Below, piece by piece: positions 55,329-62,510 of a stretch of 64,000 bases of DNA. Positions within the stretch are counted from its first letter, which is position 1. Each line of letters opens with the position of its first letter. The stretch covers positions 36,422-100,421 of the forward strand of contig NZ_NOXW01000016.1 in assembly GCF_002251855.1 (NCBI RefSeq). Reading direction: 5' to 3'. The stretch is from Rhodoferax sp. TH121. GTDB lineage: Bacteria; Pseudomonadota; Gammaproteobacteria; Burkholderiales; Burkholderiaceae_C. The notes under the pieces are model-generated. The model was not told the origin of the DNA. It searched no databases and saw nothing but the letters and a program-made list of their open reading frames with translations. Made by a program: the position numbers and the translations under genes.

Positions 55329-55933
55329 GTTGCCGCTGAGAGCTGCATCGCAAAGGTCTTGACGCCGCGCAGCATCATCTCGATCGCCACTGACACCAGC
55401 ACCAGGCCCATGAGGCGTTCAACCGCCACCACCAGGCGGGTACCGATGATGCGTTGGATGCGCTCTGCTGAGACCAGCACCACAGCGCTGACCAGCATGG
55501 TCACACACAGGGCGCCTATCCACTCCATACGCTTGTCAGGTTGCTGAGACACCAGCAGCAATACCGTGGCCAGCGCCGAGGGACCGGCCACTGCGGGCAC
55601 AGCCAGCGGCACGATCAGGGGCTCGGCCGTGATTTCGCCCTCAGTGGTGGCTGCGGGCGGGAACACCATGCGCAGCGCGATGAGGAACAGGATCACACCG
55701 CCGCCGATCTGCAGCGACAGCTCGCTGAGGTTCATCACGCGCAAAAAGCTCTCGCCCACGAACATGAAGGTCAGCAGCAGCGCAAACGCAATCAGGATTT
55801 CGCGCAGGATGACCTTGGGCCGCCGCTCCGGAGCCACGTGCTTGAGCGCGTTGGCAAAGATGGGGATGTTGCCAATCGGATCGGTGATCAGGATCAGCAG
55901 GATGGTGGCAGAGACAAAGGTGTAATTCATCAT
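55325..55933 (-). CDS. MarC-family integral membrane protein
   Basis: A 202-aa protein with about six membrane segments. Family motifs are ILLILITDPIGNIPIFANAL at the N-terminus and PLAVPAVAGPSALATVLLL in the second half. MarC proteins are not established as drug exporters and their function is unknown. There are two consecutive ATG codons at the start, with no strong Shine-Dalgarno. It is 56 bases downstream of the DksA-like gene on the same strand. Confidence 0.88.
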   Translation of the reverse strand: MMNYTFVSATILLILITDPIGNIPIFANALKHVAPERRPKVILREILIAFALLLTFMFVGESFLRVMNLSELSLQIGGGVILFLIALRMVFPPAATTEGEITAEPLIVPLAVPAVAGPSALATVLLLVSQQPDKRMEWIGALCVTMLVSAVVLVSAERIQRIIGTRLVVAVERLMGLVLVSVAIEMMLRGVKTFAMQLSAAT

Positions 55934-55989
55934 GGGGGCAGGGCTGCCTGGTGGGCAGCAGGGTTCTCGGTGCCCCGGAGAATAGCAGT

Positions 55990-56349
55990 TCAGCCGCGTT
56001 CCAGCGCCTCCTGGCAGGGGACGCAGCGCTCGGCTTCCGGCGCCGCTTGCAGGCGCGCCGGGGCAATGGCGACACCACAGTCTGCGCACAGGCCGTAGCT
56101 GCCGTTGGCTAGGCGCTGCAGGGCCGCGTTCACGCGGCGCAGCTCGGTGCTTTCGTGGTCGTCCAGTGCGAATTCCAGCTCCCGTTCCGTGGCCGTTTGG
56201 GCTTGCGAGTCTTCGCGGTGGGCAAAGTGGGCTGCTGAGGCCTCGGCCCGGCTGGGGGCGCCGTCGCGCAGTGTGGCGATTTGGGCCAGCAAGCGGCTGC
56301 GTGTGTGGGTCAGGGCGGCTTGCAGGGACTGGGTGTTGAGGGTGGTCAT
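55990..56349 (-). CDS. TraR/DksA-family zinc-finger protein
   Basis: A 119-aa protein with an N-terminal coiled-coil-like helical part (SLQAALTHTRSRLLAQIATL), an acidic segment (ERELEFALDDHESTELRRV) and a C-terminal four-cysteine finger, GLCADCGVAIAPARLQAAPE followed by RCVPC. It resembles short DksA paralogues that bind in the RNA polymerase secondary channel. The acidic coiled-coil tip of true DksA (DxxDxA) is not clear, so activity at rRNA promoters is uncertain. Confidence 0.85.
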   Translation of the reverse strand: MTTLNTQSLQAALTHTRSRLLAQIATLRDGAPSRAEASAAHFAHREDSQAQTATERELEFALDDHESTELRRVNAALQRLANGSYGLCADCGVAIAPARLQAAPEAERCVPCQEALERG

Positions 56350-56477
56350 GGCATCTTTCGTGTAACGTCCGACGGGGCGTTTTCAGACTCCATGGTCTGC
56401 CCCTCCGCGCCGCGTGTCTTTGACGCGAATCAAGCCTCCCGCGGCTTGTGCGCCGTGTCTTGGGCCATAATCCGGGC

Positions 56478-56846
56478 ATGTTCAGCCTGCAAACCCTGCG
56501 TCAATCACGCGCCCTCATCCGTTGGATGTTGGCGTGTTTTGCATTGGCTATCGGGGTGGCAGTGGCAGCGCCGGTGGTCAATCCCCAGGCCCTGTCGCTG
56601 GTGTGCAGTGCCGGTGGCAGCGTCAAGCTAGTGGCGGCCGATGATGTGGATGGCGGTGCACCCGCCACCATGGCCCATACGCTGGACTGTGTGATGTGTC
56701 TTCCTGCAGGAGCTCCACCTGCCACCGCCGATGTGGTGGTGCCTGCAGTGGCACTGGCCGATGTGCTGCGCACCGGCCCACCCCGTCATATCACTTGGCG
56801 CACGGCGGACCCTGCTTCCGCCCGCGCCCCTCCCGCACTCGTCTAA
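56478..56846 (+). CDS. DUF2946-like secreted protein (first copy)
   Basis: A 122-aa protein: a hydrophobic N-terminal segment (LIRWMLACFALAIGVAVAAP), a cysteine C43 and the motif HTLDCVMC (H67, C71, C74). The C-terminal part is proline/alanine-rich. DUF2946 proteins are found beside copper and TonB-type genes, and their Cys/His motif suggests metal handling; function is not established. This copy opens the copper-type cluster and has a paralogue three genes on. CATAAT immediately upstream could be a -10 element, but no -35 is evident. Confidence 0.72.
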   Translation: MFSLQTLRQSRALIRWMLACFALAIGVAVAAPVVNPQALSLVCSAGGSVKLVAADDVDGGAPATMAHTLDCVMCLPAGAPPATADVVVPAVALADVLRTGPPRHITWRTADPASARAPPALV

Positions 56847-56855
56847 GTCGCACGC

Positions 56856-56921
56856 TCGGCCTCCCGCAGGCCGACGGTTCGCGGCGTCTCCTGGCCCCTT
56901 GTGGGCCTGTCTTGTTTTTGT
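56856..56921 (+). promoter_or_regulatory. Two consecutive hairpins before ycnI, possible attenuator or terminator
   Basis: Hairpin one is TCGGCCT-CCCGC-AGGCCGA. Hairpin two is GGCCC-CTTGT-GGGCC, followed by a T-rich stretch (TGTCTTGTTTTTG). The AGGCC of the first can instead pair with GGCCT at the end of the second, so the structures could be mutually exclusive. This geometry is seen directly; a regulatory role is inferred. Confidence 0.42.
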
Positions 56922-56998
56922 TCCTTGGTGTTGCGGTCTTGGGGGCTTGGCCCCTTGGCGAATTCGGCTGCGCCGTCGTCTTTTTCTTGGAGTTATGT

Positions 56999-57544
56999 AT
57001 GAAAAGTGCTATTCAAATCGTAGCTGCTTGCGCAGTATTCATGGGGTCTACAGCCGCATTTGGGCATGTAACCTTGCAGGATCAGGCGGCTGCGGCCGGC
57101 GCCAGTTACCGCGGCGTATTGCGGGTGGGGCATGGCTGCGAAGGCGCGGCCACTACGTCCATCCAGGTCACCATGCCGGATGGCTTCAATGGCGCCCAGC
57201 CCATGGTCAAACCCGGCTGGACCGTGAGCACCAAGGTCGGCAAGCTGGCCACCCCCTACGAGGCCCACGGCAAGAAGTTCACAGACGGCGTACTGGAAAT
57301 CACCTGGACCGTCAACAACGTGGCTGACGCTTTGCCGGACGCGCACTACGACGAGTTCGTGTTCCGCGGCACCACTCCCAAAAAGCCCGGAACCCAATGG
57401 TTCAAGGTGGTGCAACGTTGCACCAAGGGTGCCAACGAATGGGTGGAAATTCCCGCTTCAGGCCAAGACGCCCATGGCCTGAAGTCGCCCGCTGCCCGTC
57501 TCGATGTACTGGATGTGCAAGCCGCTGGCGGCCACGCCCACTGA
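56999..57544 (+). CDS. YcnI-family (DUF1775) copper-binding protein
   Basis: A 181-aa periplasmic protein. The signal peptide ends at AFG, leaving H23 of HVTLQDQAAAAG as the mature N-terminus; in YcnI-type proteins this histidine binds Cu(II). The beta-sandwich body includes RVGHGCEGAATTSIQVTMPD and YDEFVFRGTTP. Its neighbour encodes a PCu(A)C copper chaperone, as is frequent. Codons 4 to about 22, nearly the whole signal peptide, are a copy of the dispersed repeat. GGAG precedes the ATG. Confidence 0.88.
   Translation: MKSAIQIVAACAVFMGSTAAFGHVTLQDQAAAAGASYRGVLRVGHGCEGAATTSIQVTMPDGFNGAQPMVKPGWTVSTKVGKLATPYEAHGKKFTDGVLEITWTVNNVADALPDAHYDEFVFRGTTPKKPGTQWFKVVQRCTKGANEWVEIPASGQDAHGLKSPAARLDVLDVQAAGGHAH
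57008..57062 (+). repeat. Dispersed repeat, copy 9 (encodes the YcnI signal peptide)
   Basis: Plus strand: GCTATTCAAATCGTAGCTGC, TTGCGCAGTATTCATGGGG, then TCTACAGCCGCATTTG. It encodes AIQIVAACAVFMGSTAAF, providing the hydrophobic core and cleavage region of the signal peptide. Confidence 0.85.
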
Positions 57545-57562
57545 TTTTCCAAGGAGCTTTGT

Positions 57563-58471
57563 ATGAACTGTTTTCGTCTGCGTACCGCCGCCTTGGTTGC
57601 GGCCTGCCTGTCCACCAGCCTGTGGGCGCAAACCGTGGAAGTGAAGAACGCCTGGGCCCGCGCCACCGTGCAAGGCCAAAAAGCCAGCGGAGCCTTCATG
57701 ACCTTGACGTCCAAGGACGGCGCCAAGCTGGTATCTGCCTCGTCGCCCGTAGCCGGTGTGACCGAAGTGCATGAGATGAAGATGGAAGGCGACGTGATGA
57801 AGATGCGCGCTATGCCTGCATTGGATCTGCCAGCCGGAAAAGCCGTGGAACTCAAGCCGGGTGGCTACCACGTGATGCTGATGGACCTGAAGCTGCCCCT
57901 GCAGAAAGACACCACCATTCCCCTGACCTTGGTCTTCAAAGACGCCAAGGGCGTGGAAAGCAAGTCGGAGATCAAGGTGCCGGTGTCGCAGATGGCGCCT
58001 GCAGGCACAGCCATGGCCCACGGTGGCCATGACGCCCACGCTGCCCATGGTGCTGCGATGGCGGCACCCAAGGGCAGTGATGCAGAGCAAATCACAGCGA
58101 TCATGAAAAAGCAGTTTGACCGCCCAGACGCTCCGCTGACCGTGGAGCCCGTGACGGTGCAGGGCAACTACGCCGTGGCTGGCTGGACCCAAGGTGGCAA
58201 GGGTGGTCGCGCCCTGCTGCAGAAAGACAAGGGCGCCTGGTTCATTTCGGTGTGCGCTGGAGACGGCCTGAAGGACGCCAAAGTGCTGCAAACCACCGGC
58301 ATGTCGGCGGACGCCTCTGCCGCCATGGCCAAGGCTGTTGTTGCCGCCGAGTCCAAGCTCTCCAAGGACAAGCTCAAGCTGTTCGCCAGCTTTGAAGGCA
58401 TGGTGAAGATCGGCGCCGAAGGGCATGGTGCCCATGGGCAACACCAAGCTCCTGCTGCGCACAAGCACTGA
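57563..58471 (+). CDS. PCu(A)C copper chaperone fused to a copper-uptake-associated domain
   Basis: A 302-aa periplasmic protein. Signal peptide to about residue 23. The PCu(A)C domain (about 24-145) has the exact H-x10-M-x21-H-x-M copper site: H70, M81, H103 and M105. A His-rich linker (MAHGGHDAHAAHG) leads to a second domain (about 168-285; EQITAIMKKQFDRPDAPLTV, GGRALLQKDKGAWFISVCAG) found separately as a copper-uptake-system-associated protein. The C-terminus is His-rich again (HGAHGQHQAPAAHKH). It probably delivers Cu(I) to cytochrome oxidase assembly or uptake. Confidence 0.88.
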   Translation: MNCFRLRTAALVAACLSTSLWAQTVEVKNAWARATVQGQKASGAFMTLTSKDGAKLVSASSPVAGVTEVHEMKMEGDVMKMRAMPALDLPAGKAVELKPGGYHVMLMDLKLPLQKDTTIPLTLVFKDAKGVESKSEIKVPVSQMAPAGTAMAHGGHDAHAAHGAAMAAPKGSDAEQITAIMKKQFDRPDAPLTVEPVTVQGNYAVAGWTQGGKGGRALLQKDKGAWFISVCAGDGLKDAKVLQTTGMSADASAAMAKAVVAAESKLSKDKLKLFASFEGMVKIGAEGHGAHGQHQAPAAHKH

Positions 58472-58485
58472 TTCTTTTGCGCTGT

Positions 58486-58887
58486 ATGACGCCCGTGTTC
58501 CGCAAGCCCCGCACTTGGACCCAGGTGTGGGTCTTGTGCGTGCTGGTGCTTGCCATGTTGGCGCCTGGCGTCTCTCGTACGCTTGCGTGGGCCCAAGTGG
58601 GTTCCGCCATTGAAATCTGCACCGCCGATGGCGGTGCCCGGTGGGTGGTCCTGCCATCCATCGCGACGCAGCAAGACGAGGAATCCACTTCCTTGCCCCT
58701 GCCGTCGTTGGACCATTGTCCGTTTTGCCTGCAAACCGCAGACCGTGGTGCTGCCCCGCCCCCCCAACAGCCTTACCTCTTCTTGGTTCAGGGTGGAAAC
58801 CAGGAGCGCCCGGTCTGGCAGGCTTTTTTCTTCGCGTCCCCATCCCGATTTGCGCTGCGCGCACGGGCACCGCCCCTGCGGGCCTGA
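58486..58887 (+). CDS. DUF2946-like secreted protein (second copy)
   Basis: A 133-aa protein with an N-terminal membrane or signal segment (VWVLCVLVLAMLAPGVSRTL), C45 in IEICTADGG and the motif LDHCPFCLQ (H77, C78, C81). The pattern parallels the first DUF2946 protein of this cluster. The C-terminus is basic and arginine-rich. It starts 14 bases after the copper chaperone gene. Metal handling is inferred from motif and context. Confidence 0.75.
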   Translation: MTPVFRKPRTWTQVWVLCVLVLAMLAPGVSRTLAWAQVGSAIEICTADGGARWVVLPSIATQQDEESTSLPLPSLDHCPFCLQTADRGAAPPPQQPYLFLVQGGNQERPVWQAFFFASPSRFALRARAPPLRA

Positions 58888-59000
58888 GCATTCCCCCCCT
58901 CTTTCTCCGGTAAGCGGCTGCGCCTGATCGCAGGTCCGCCTGCCGCTATGCGCCCGGCCAGCCTGTGCGCGCGCCCCCCCATTGTTTCCAAGGGATCGTC

Positions 59001-60404
59001 ATGACTTCCGCTTCCACATCAGCACCTGCGCGCAAGCCGGGCAGCTCCGGTATTTACGCCATCGCCTGGCGCTGGCACTTCTATGCTGGCCTATATGTAG
59101 TGCCATTTCTCCTCATGCTGGCCCTGACGGGTCTGGTCATGGTGTTTTTCACGGGTTTCCACAGCCGCTTGGGCTTGACCGTTACTGTTGCGCCGCAGGC
59201 GCAGGTGCAGCCCGTCACGGCCCAGGCGCAGGCCGCGCTGGCGAGCGTGCCGGGTGCCACCATCAAGGAGTACATCCACCCCAAGTCTCCCGATGTGGCG
59301 GCCTGGGTGCTGCTGGGGCAACAGGGCCGCACCGAGGCTGTGGCGGTCAACCCCTACACCGCCGAGGTGCTGCACCAGGTCAACAAGGACAGCACGGTGT
59401 TTGCGTGGGCCGAAAAAATCCACGGAACCCTGCTATTGGGTGAGGGCGCAGAACGTTTCATCGAGGTGGCTGCAGGCTTGGCAATCGTGATGATCGTGAC
59501 CGGCGTGTACCTGTTTTGGCCACGGGGCGCCGACCGTCGGGCAGCAGTCCTCTGGCCGGATTGGCGGGCTAGCGGACGCAAGTGGTGGAAGTCCTTGCAC
59601 AGCAGCCTGGGCTTTTGGATGAGTGTGGTGCTCTTGCTGTTTCTGCTCACCGGCATGTCGTGGACGGGTTTCTGGGGCGCCAAGTTTGTGCAGCCCTGGA
59701 GCACCTTTCCTGCCAGCAAGTGGGATGCGGTGCCGCTGTCGTCCCAAACCCATGCCAGCTTGAACACGGCAGGCCTGCACGAAGTGCCGTGGGGCCTGGA
59801 GCAAACCCCCTTGCCGGAGTCTGGCTCTGCCGCAGGTACCCCCGGTGTGCGCGTCGGTGAACCGGTCAACCTGGATGGCCTGAACGCGCTGGCCCAGCGC
59901 CTGGGCTACCGCGGGCAGTACCACATCCAAGTGCCGCAGGATGCCAAGGGCGTCTACACCCTGTCGGCCGATTCCATGAGCGGGGATCTGAGTAATCCCA
60001 CGCAAGACCGCACGGTGCATGTGGACCGCTATACCGGGCGGATTTTGGCGGAAGCAGCGTTTGCCGATTACTCGCTAGTGGCCAAGGCCATGGCGGTGGG
60101 TATTGCTTTGCACCAAGGGGATATGGGTCTGCTGAGCGCCCTGGCCAATGTGGTGTTCTGCCTGGCGATCGTGCTTCTGTGTGTCAGCGGCATGGTCATG
60201 TGGTGGGTGCGACGCCCACAGGGCAGCGGCCGATTGGCTGCGCCCAGCGTGCCCGCCCAAGCACCGCTCTGGAAGGGCGGGGCGATCGTTATGTTGCTCA
60301 CAGGGCTGGCGTTTCCGTTGGCCGGCGGCGTGTTGATCGCAGTTCTTCTGCTGGATTGGTTGCTGCTGTCGCGCATTCCAGTGCTCAAAACCGCACTCTC
60401 CTGA
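59001..60404 (+). CDS. PepSY-associated transmembrane protein
   Basis: A 467-aa inner-membrane protein of the PepSY_TM (PiuB-like) family: TM1 (GLYVVPFLLMLALTGLVMVF), a periplasmic PepSY domain, TM2 (AAGLAIVMIVTGVYLFWPRG), TM3 (LGFWMSVVLLLFLLTGMSWT), a second PepSY domain and further TMs near the C-terminus. Conserved membrane-edge histidines (RWHFYAG, KSLHSSLGFW, ALHQGDMG) suggest haem binding and electron transfer. In this setting it may reduce metal for uptake, either copper or iron. AAGGGA precedes the ATG. Confidence 0.85.
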   Translation: MTSASTSAPARKPGSSGIYAIAWRWHFYAGLYVVPFLLMLALTGLVMVFFTGFHSRLGLTVTVAPQAQVQPVTAQAQAALASVPGATIKEYIHPKSPDVAAWVLLGQQGRTEAVAVNPYTAEVLHQVNKDSTVFAWAEKIHGTLLLGEGAERFIEVAAGLAIVMIVTGVYLFWPRGADRRAAVLWPDWRASGRKWWKSLHSSLGFWMSVVLLLFLLTGMSWTGFWGAKFVQPWSTFPASKWDAVPLSSQTHASLNTAGLHEVPWGLEQTPLPESGSAAGTPGVRVGEPVNLDGLNALAQRLGYRGQYHIQVPQDAKGVYTLSADSMSGDLSNPTQDRTVHVDRYTGRILAEAAFADYSLVAKAMAVGIALHQGDMGLLSALANVVFCLAIVLLCVSGMVMWWVRRPQGSGRLAAPSVPAQAPLWKGGAIVMLLTGLAFPLAGGVLIAVLLLDWLLLSRIPVLKTALS

Positions 60405-60480
60405 GCGGAGTCTCGTCAGCCCCCGCGCATTGGGGTAAGCTGCGCTCCACGGCCTCGGCAGCAGGCCGGTGGAGCACCTC

Positions 60481-61155
60481 ATGAGCGACAACGACACCTC
60501 CGGCTTCGGCAAGTTCGTACCCGGTTTTGATTTTTTGCAAAACCTGGCCAAAGGCGCCAGCCAGAACATCCCGCAAATGCCCAATCTGGCCAACTGGGTT
60601 GCCCCCACGCTGAATGTGGAAGAGCTGGACAAGCGCATCGAAGAGCTCAAAAACGTGCACTTCTGGCTGGAGCAAAACTCCCGCGCCTTGGGTGCCACCA
60701 TCCAGGCGCTGGAGGTGCAGAAGATGACCCTGGCCACACTCAAGGGCATGAACTTCAACCTGGGCGATGTGACCAATGCGCTCAAACTCAAGGCGGCGGA
60801 TTCGATTGCCTCCGGTGTGCAGAGCGTGACCGAAAAAGCCGCCAGCACGGCCAAAACGTTGTCCGATGTGGCCAGCAGCGCCAGCAAGGGCGACGCCAAA
60901 GGCGCAGCGAAGGCCGCCGGTGTACCGGGGCTGGTGGACCCGCTCCAGCTGTGGGGATCGCTGACCCAGCAGTTCCAGAATATTGCAGCCACGGCCATGA
61001 AAGAAGCTACTGCAAAAACGGCGGTGGATGTGACCAAAAACATGGCCACTGGCCTGGCCAAGGAAGCCATCAAGTCGGCCAAAGCCGCAGGCAAGAAGGC
61101 GGCGACCAAGCGTCCTGCCGTACGCAAGACTGCCGCCAAGAAGACGAGCCGCTGA
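60481..61155 (+). CDS. phaM: PhaM-family polyhydroxyalkanoate granule regulatory protein
   Basis: A 224-aa protein. The N-terminal part contains PGFDFLQNLAKGASQN, NWVAPTLNVEELDKRIEELK and LEVQKMTLATLKGMNFNL, the hallmark of PhaM from Ralstonia. The C-terminus is a lysine/alanine-rich histone-like tail (KAAGKKAATKRPAVRKTAAK) expected to bind DNA. PhaM activates PHA synthase and tethers granules to the nucleoid. The ATG is chosen over an in-frame GTG 12 bases upstream because GGAG precedes it. No other pha gene is in the window. Confidence 0.87.
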   Translation: MSDNDTSGFGKFVPGFDFLQNLAKGASQNIPQMPNLANWVAPTLNVEELDKRIEELKNVHFWLEQNSRALGATIQALEVQKMTLATLKGMNFNLGDVTNALKLKAADSIASGVQSVTEKAASTAKTLSDVASSASKGDAKGAAKAAGVPGLVDPLQLWGSLTQQFQNIAATAMKEATAKTAVDVTKNMATGLAKEAIKSAKAAGKKAATKRPAVRKTAAKKTSR

Positions 61156-61183
61156 GCGCGGCAACACCGCTGGGGCCGGGTGC

Positions 61184-62458
61184 ATGAAGCTGTTTCCACA
61201 CGCGCACGCGACGCACCCGCAGTGGCACATGGCCACGGGGCTGGTGTTGGCGCAGCTGCGCGCGCAGATGGCGCTGCATGGTTACGCCAATGCTCCGACC
61301 TTGGGGCTGATTTACATCACTGACCATTACGCCCCACATGCCCAAGATATTTTGGACATGCTCAGTGGCGAGCTGCCGCTGGTGACCGACTGGTCAGGCA
61401 CCGTGGGCGTGGGCATCGCGGCCAAAAATGTGGAGTACTTTGACGAACCCGCGCTGGCCGTGATGTTGCTGGAATTGCCCAGCCACGAGTACCGCGTGTT
61501 CTCGGGCATTGCGCCATTGGGTCTGGGGTTTGAGGCGCACACGGCGTTGGTGCATGCTGACGGCGAAACGCCCGATCTGGTCGAGCTGATTGACGAAATG
61601 GCGGCGCGTACCGACACCGGCTATCTGTTTGGTGGCCTCTCCAGCAGCCGCACGCAAAGCGTGCAGTTCGCCGTAGCGGCCGATGGCAACCTGAGTGGCT
61701 TTGGTGCCGCCAGCGGTGTGCTGCGTGGGGGCTTGAGCGGCGTGGCCTTTGGCGAGGGGGTGGGGCTGGTGTCGCGCGTCACGCAGGGTTGCAAGCCGGT
61801 GTCCAAGGCGCGTGCGGTGACCCAGGCCGAGCACAACGTGGTCATCACGCTCGATGGCGAGCCCGCGCTGGACGTGATGCTGCGTGATCTGGGCATCAGC
61901 CTGGAGCAACCGCAGGAAGCGCTGGAGACGGTACGCGCCACGCTGGTGGGTCTGGTGCAAACTCCGGCGACCAGCAACTCAGGTGACAGTGCGCTGGTGC
62001 GCCAAACCGGCAATCTGGGCAGCGACGTCACGGTACGCCACATCATTGGCCTGGACCCGGGGCGCCGTGGCATTGCCATCGCCGCGCAGGTGCAGACCGG
62101 TGCGCACATGGCCTTTTGCCAGCGCAACCGCGAGGCCGCCCAGGCCGACCTGGTTCGCATCTGTGCCGAGGTGCGCGAAGAGCTGGAGCCCCAAGAGCTA
62201 ACCACGGAAACCGCCTTTGCCCTGCAGCAAAGCGAGGCCGAAGCGGCGCCCCACCCGGCGCGCCGCATTGCCGGTGCGGTCTATGTGAGCTGCTCGGGCC
62301 GAGGCGGGCCCCACTTTGGTGGGCCTAGTGCCGAAATGCATATCGTGCGCCGGGCTTTGGGCGATGTGCCGCTGGTGGGGTTTTTTGCTGGGGGCGAGAT
62401 TGCGCGCAACCAGCTCTTCGGATATACCGGGGTACTGACTGTGTTTACCAGCCCTTAA
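61184..62458 (+). CDS. FIST N/C-domain sensor protein
   Basis: A 424-aa cytoplasmic protein with an N-terminal FIST domain (about 15-215; [56 protein letters not shown]) and a C-terminal FIST_C domain (about 220-400; [37 protein letters not shown]). FIST domains are thought to bind small ligands such as amino acids and occur with signalling genes. It is followed 52 bases later by a chemoreceptor on the same strand, a suggestive pairing. Confidence 0.88.
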   Translation: MKLFPHAHATHPQWHMATGLVLAQLRAQMALHGYANAPTLGLIYITDHYAPHAQDILDMLSGELPLVTDWSGTVGVGIAAKNVEYFDEPALAVMLLELPSHEYRVFSGIAPLGLGFEAHTALVHADGETPDLVELIDEMAARTDTGYLFGGLSSSRTQSVQFAVAADGNLSGFGAASGVLRGGLSGVAFGEGVGLVSRVTQGCKPVSKARAVTQAEHNVVITLDGEPALDVMLRDLGISLEQPQEALETVRATLVGLVQTPATSNSGDSALVRQTGNLGSDVTVRHIIGLDPGRRGIAIAAQVQTGAHMAFCQRNREAAQADLVRICAEVREELEPQELTTETAFALQQSEAEAAPHPARRIAGAVYVSCSGRGGPHFGGPSAEMHIVRRALGDVPLVGFFAGGEIARNQLFGYTGVLTVFTSP

Positions 62459-62510
62459 GCCACGTAGTTTTCGGATATCGTCGGGCGCGGAAATAGATGA
62501 GGAGCATCGA

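Noticed and set aside
62455..62490. A sigma-28 flagellar promoter before the last chemoreceptor
   Set aside because: TCGGATAT resembles part of the consensus but there is no matching -35 at the correct spacing.
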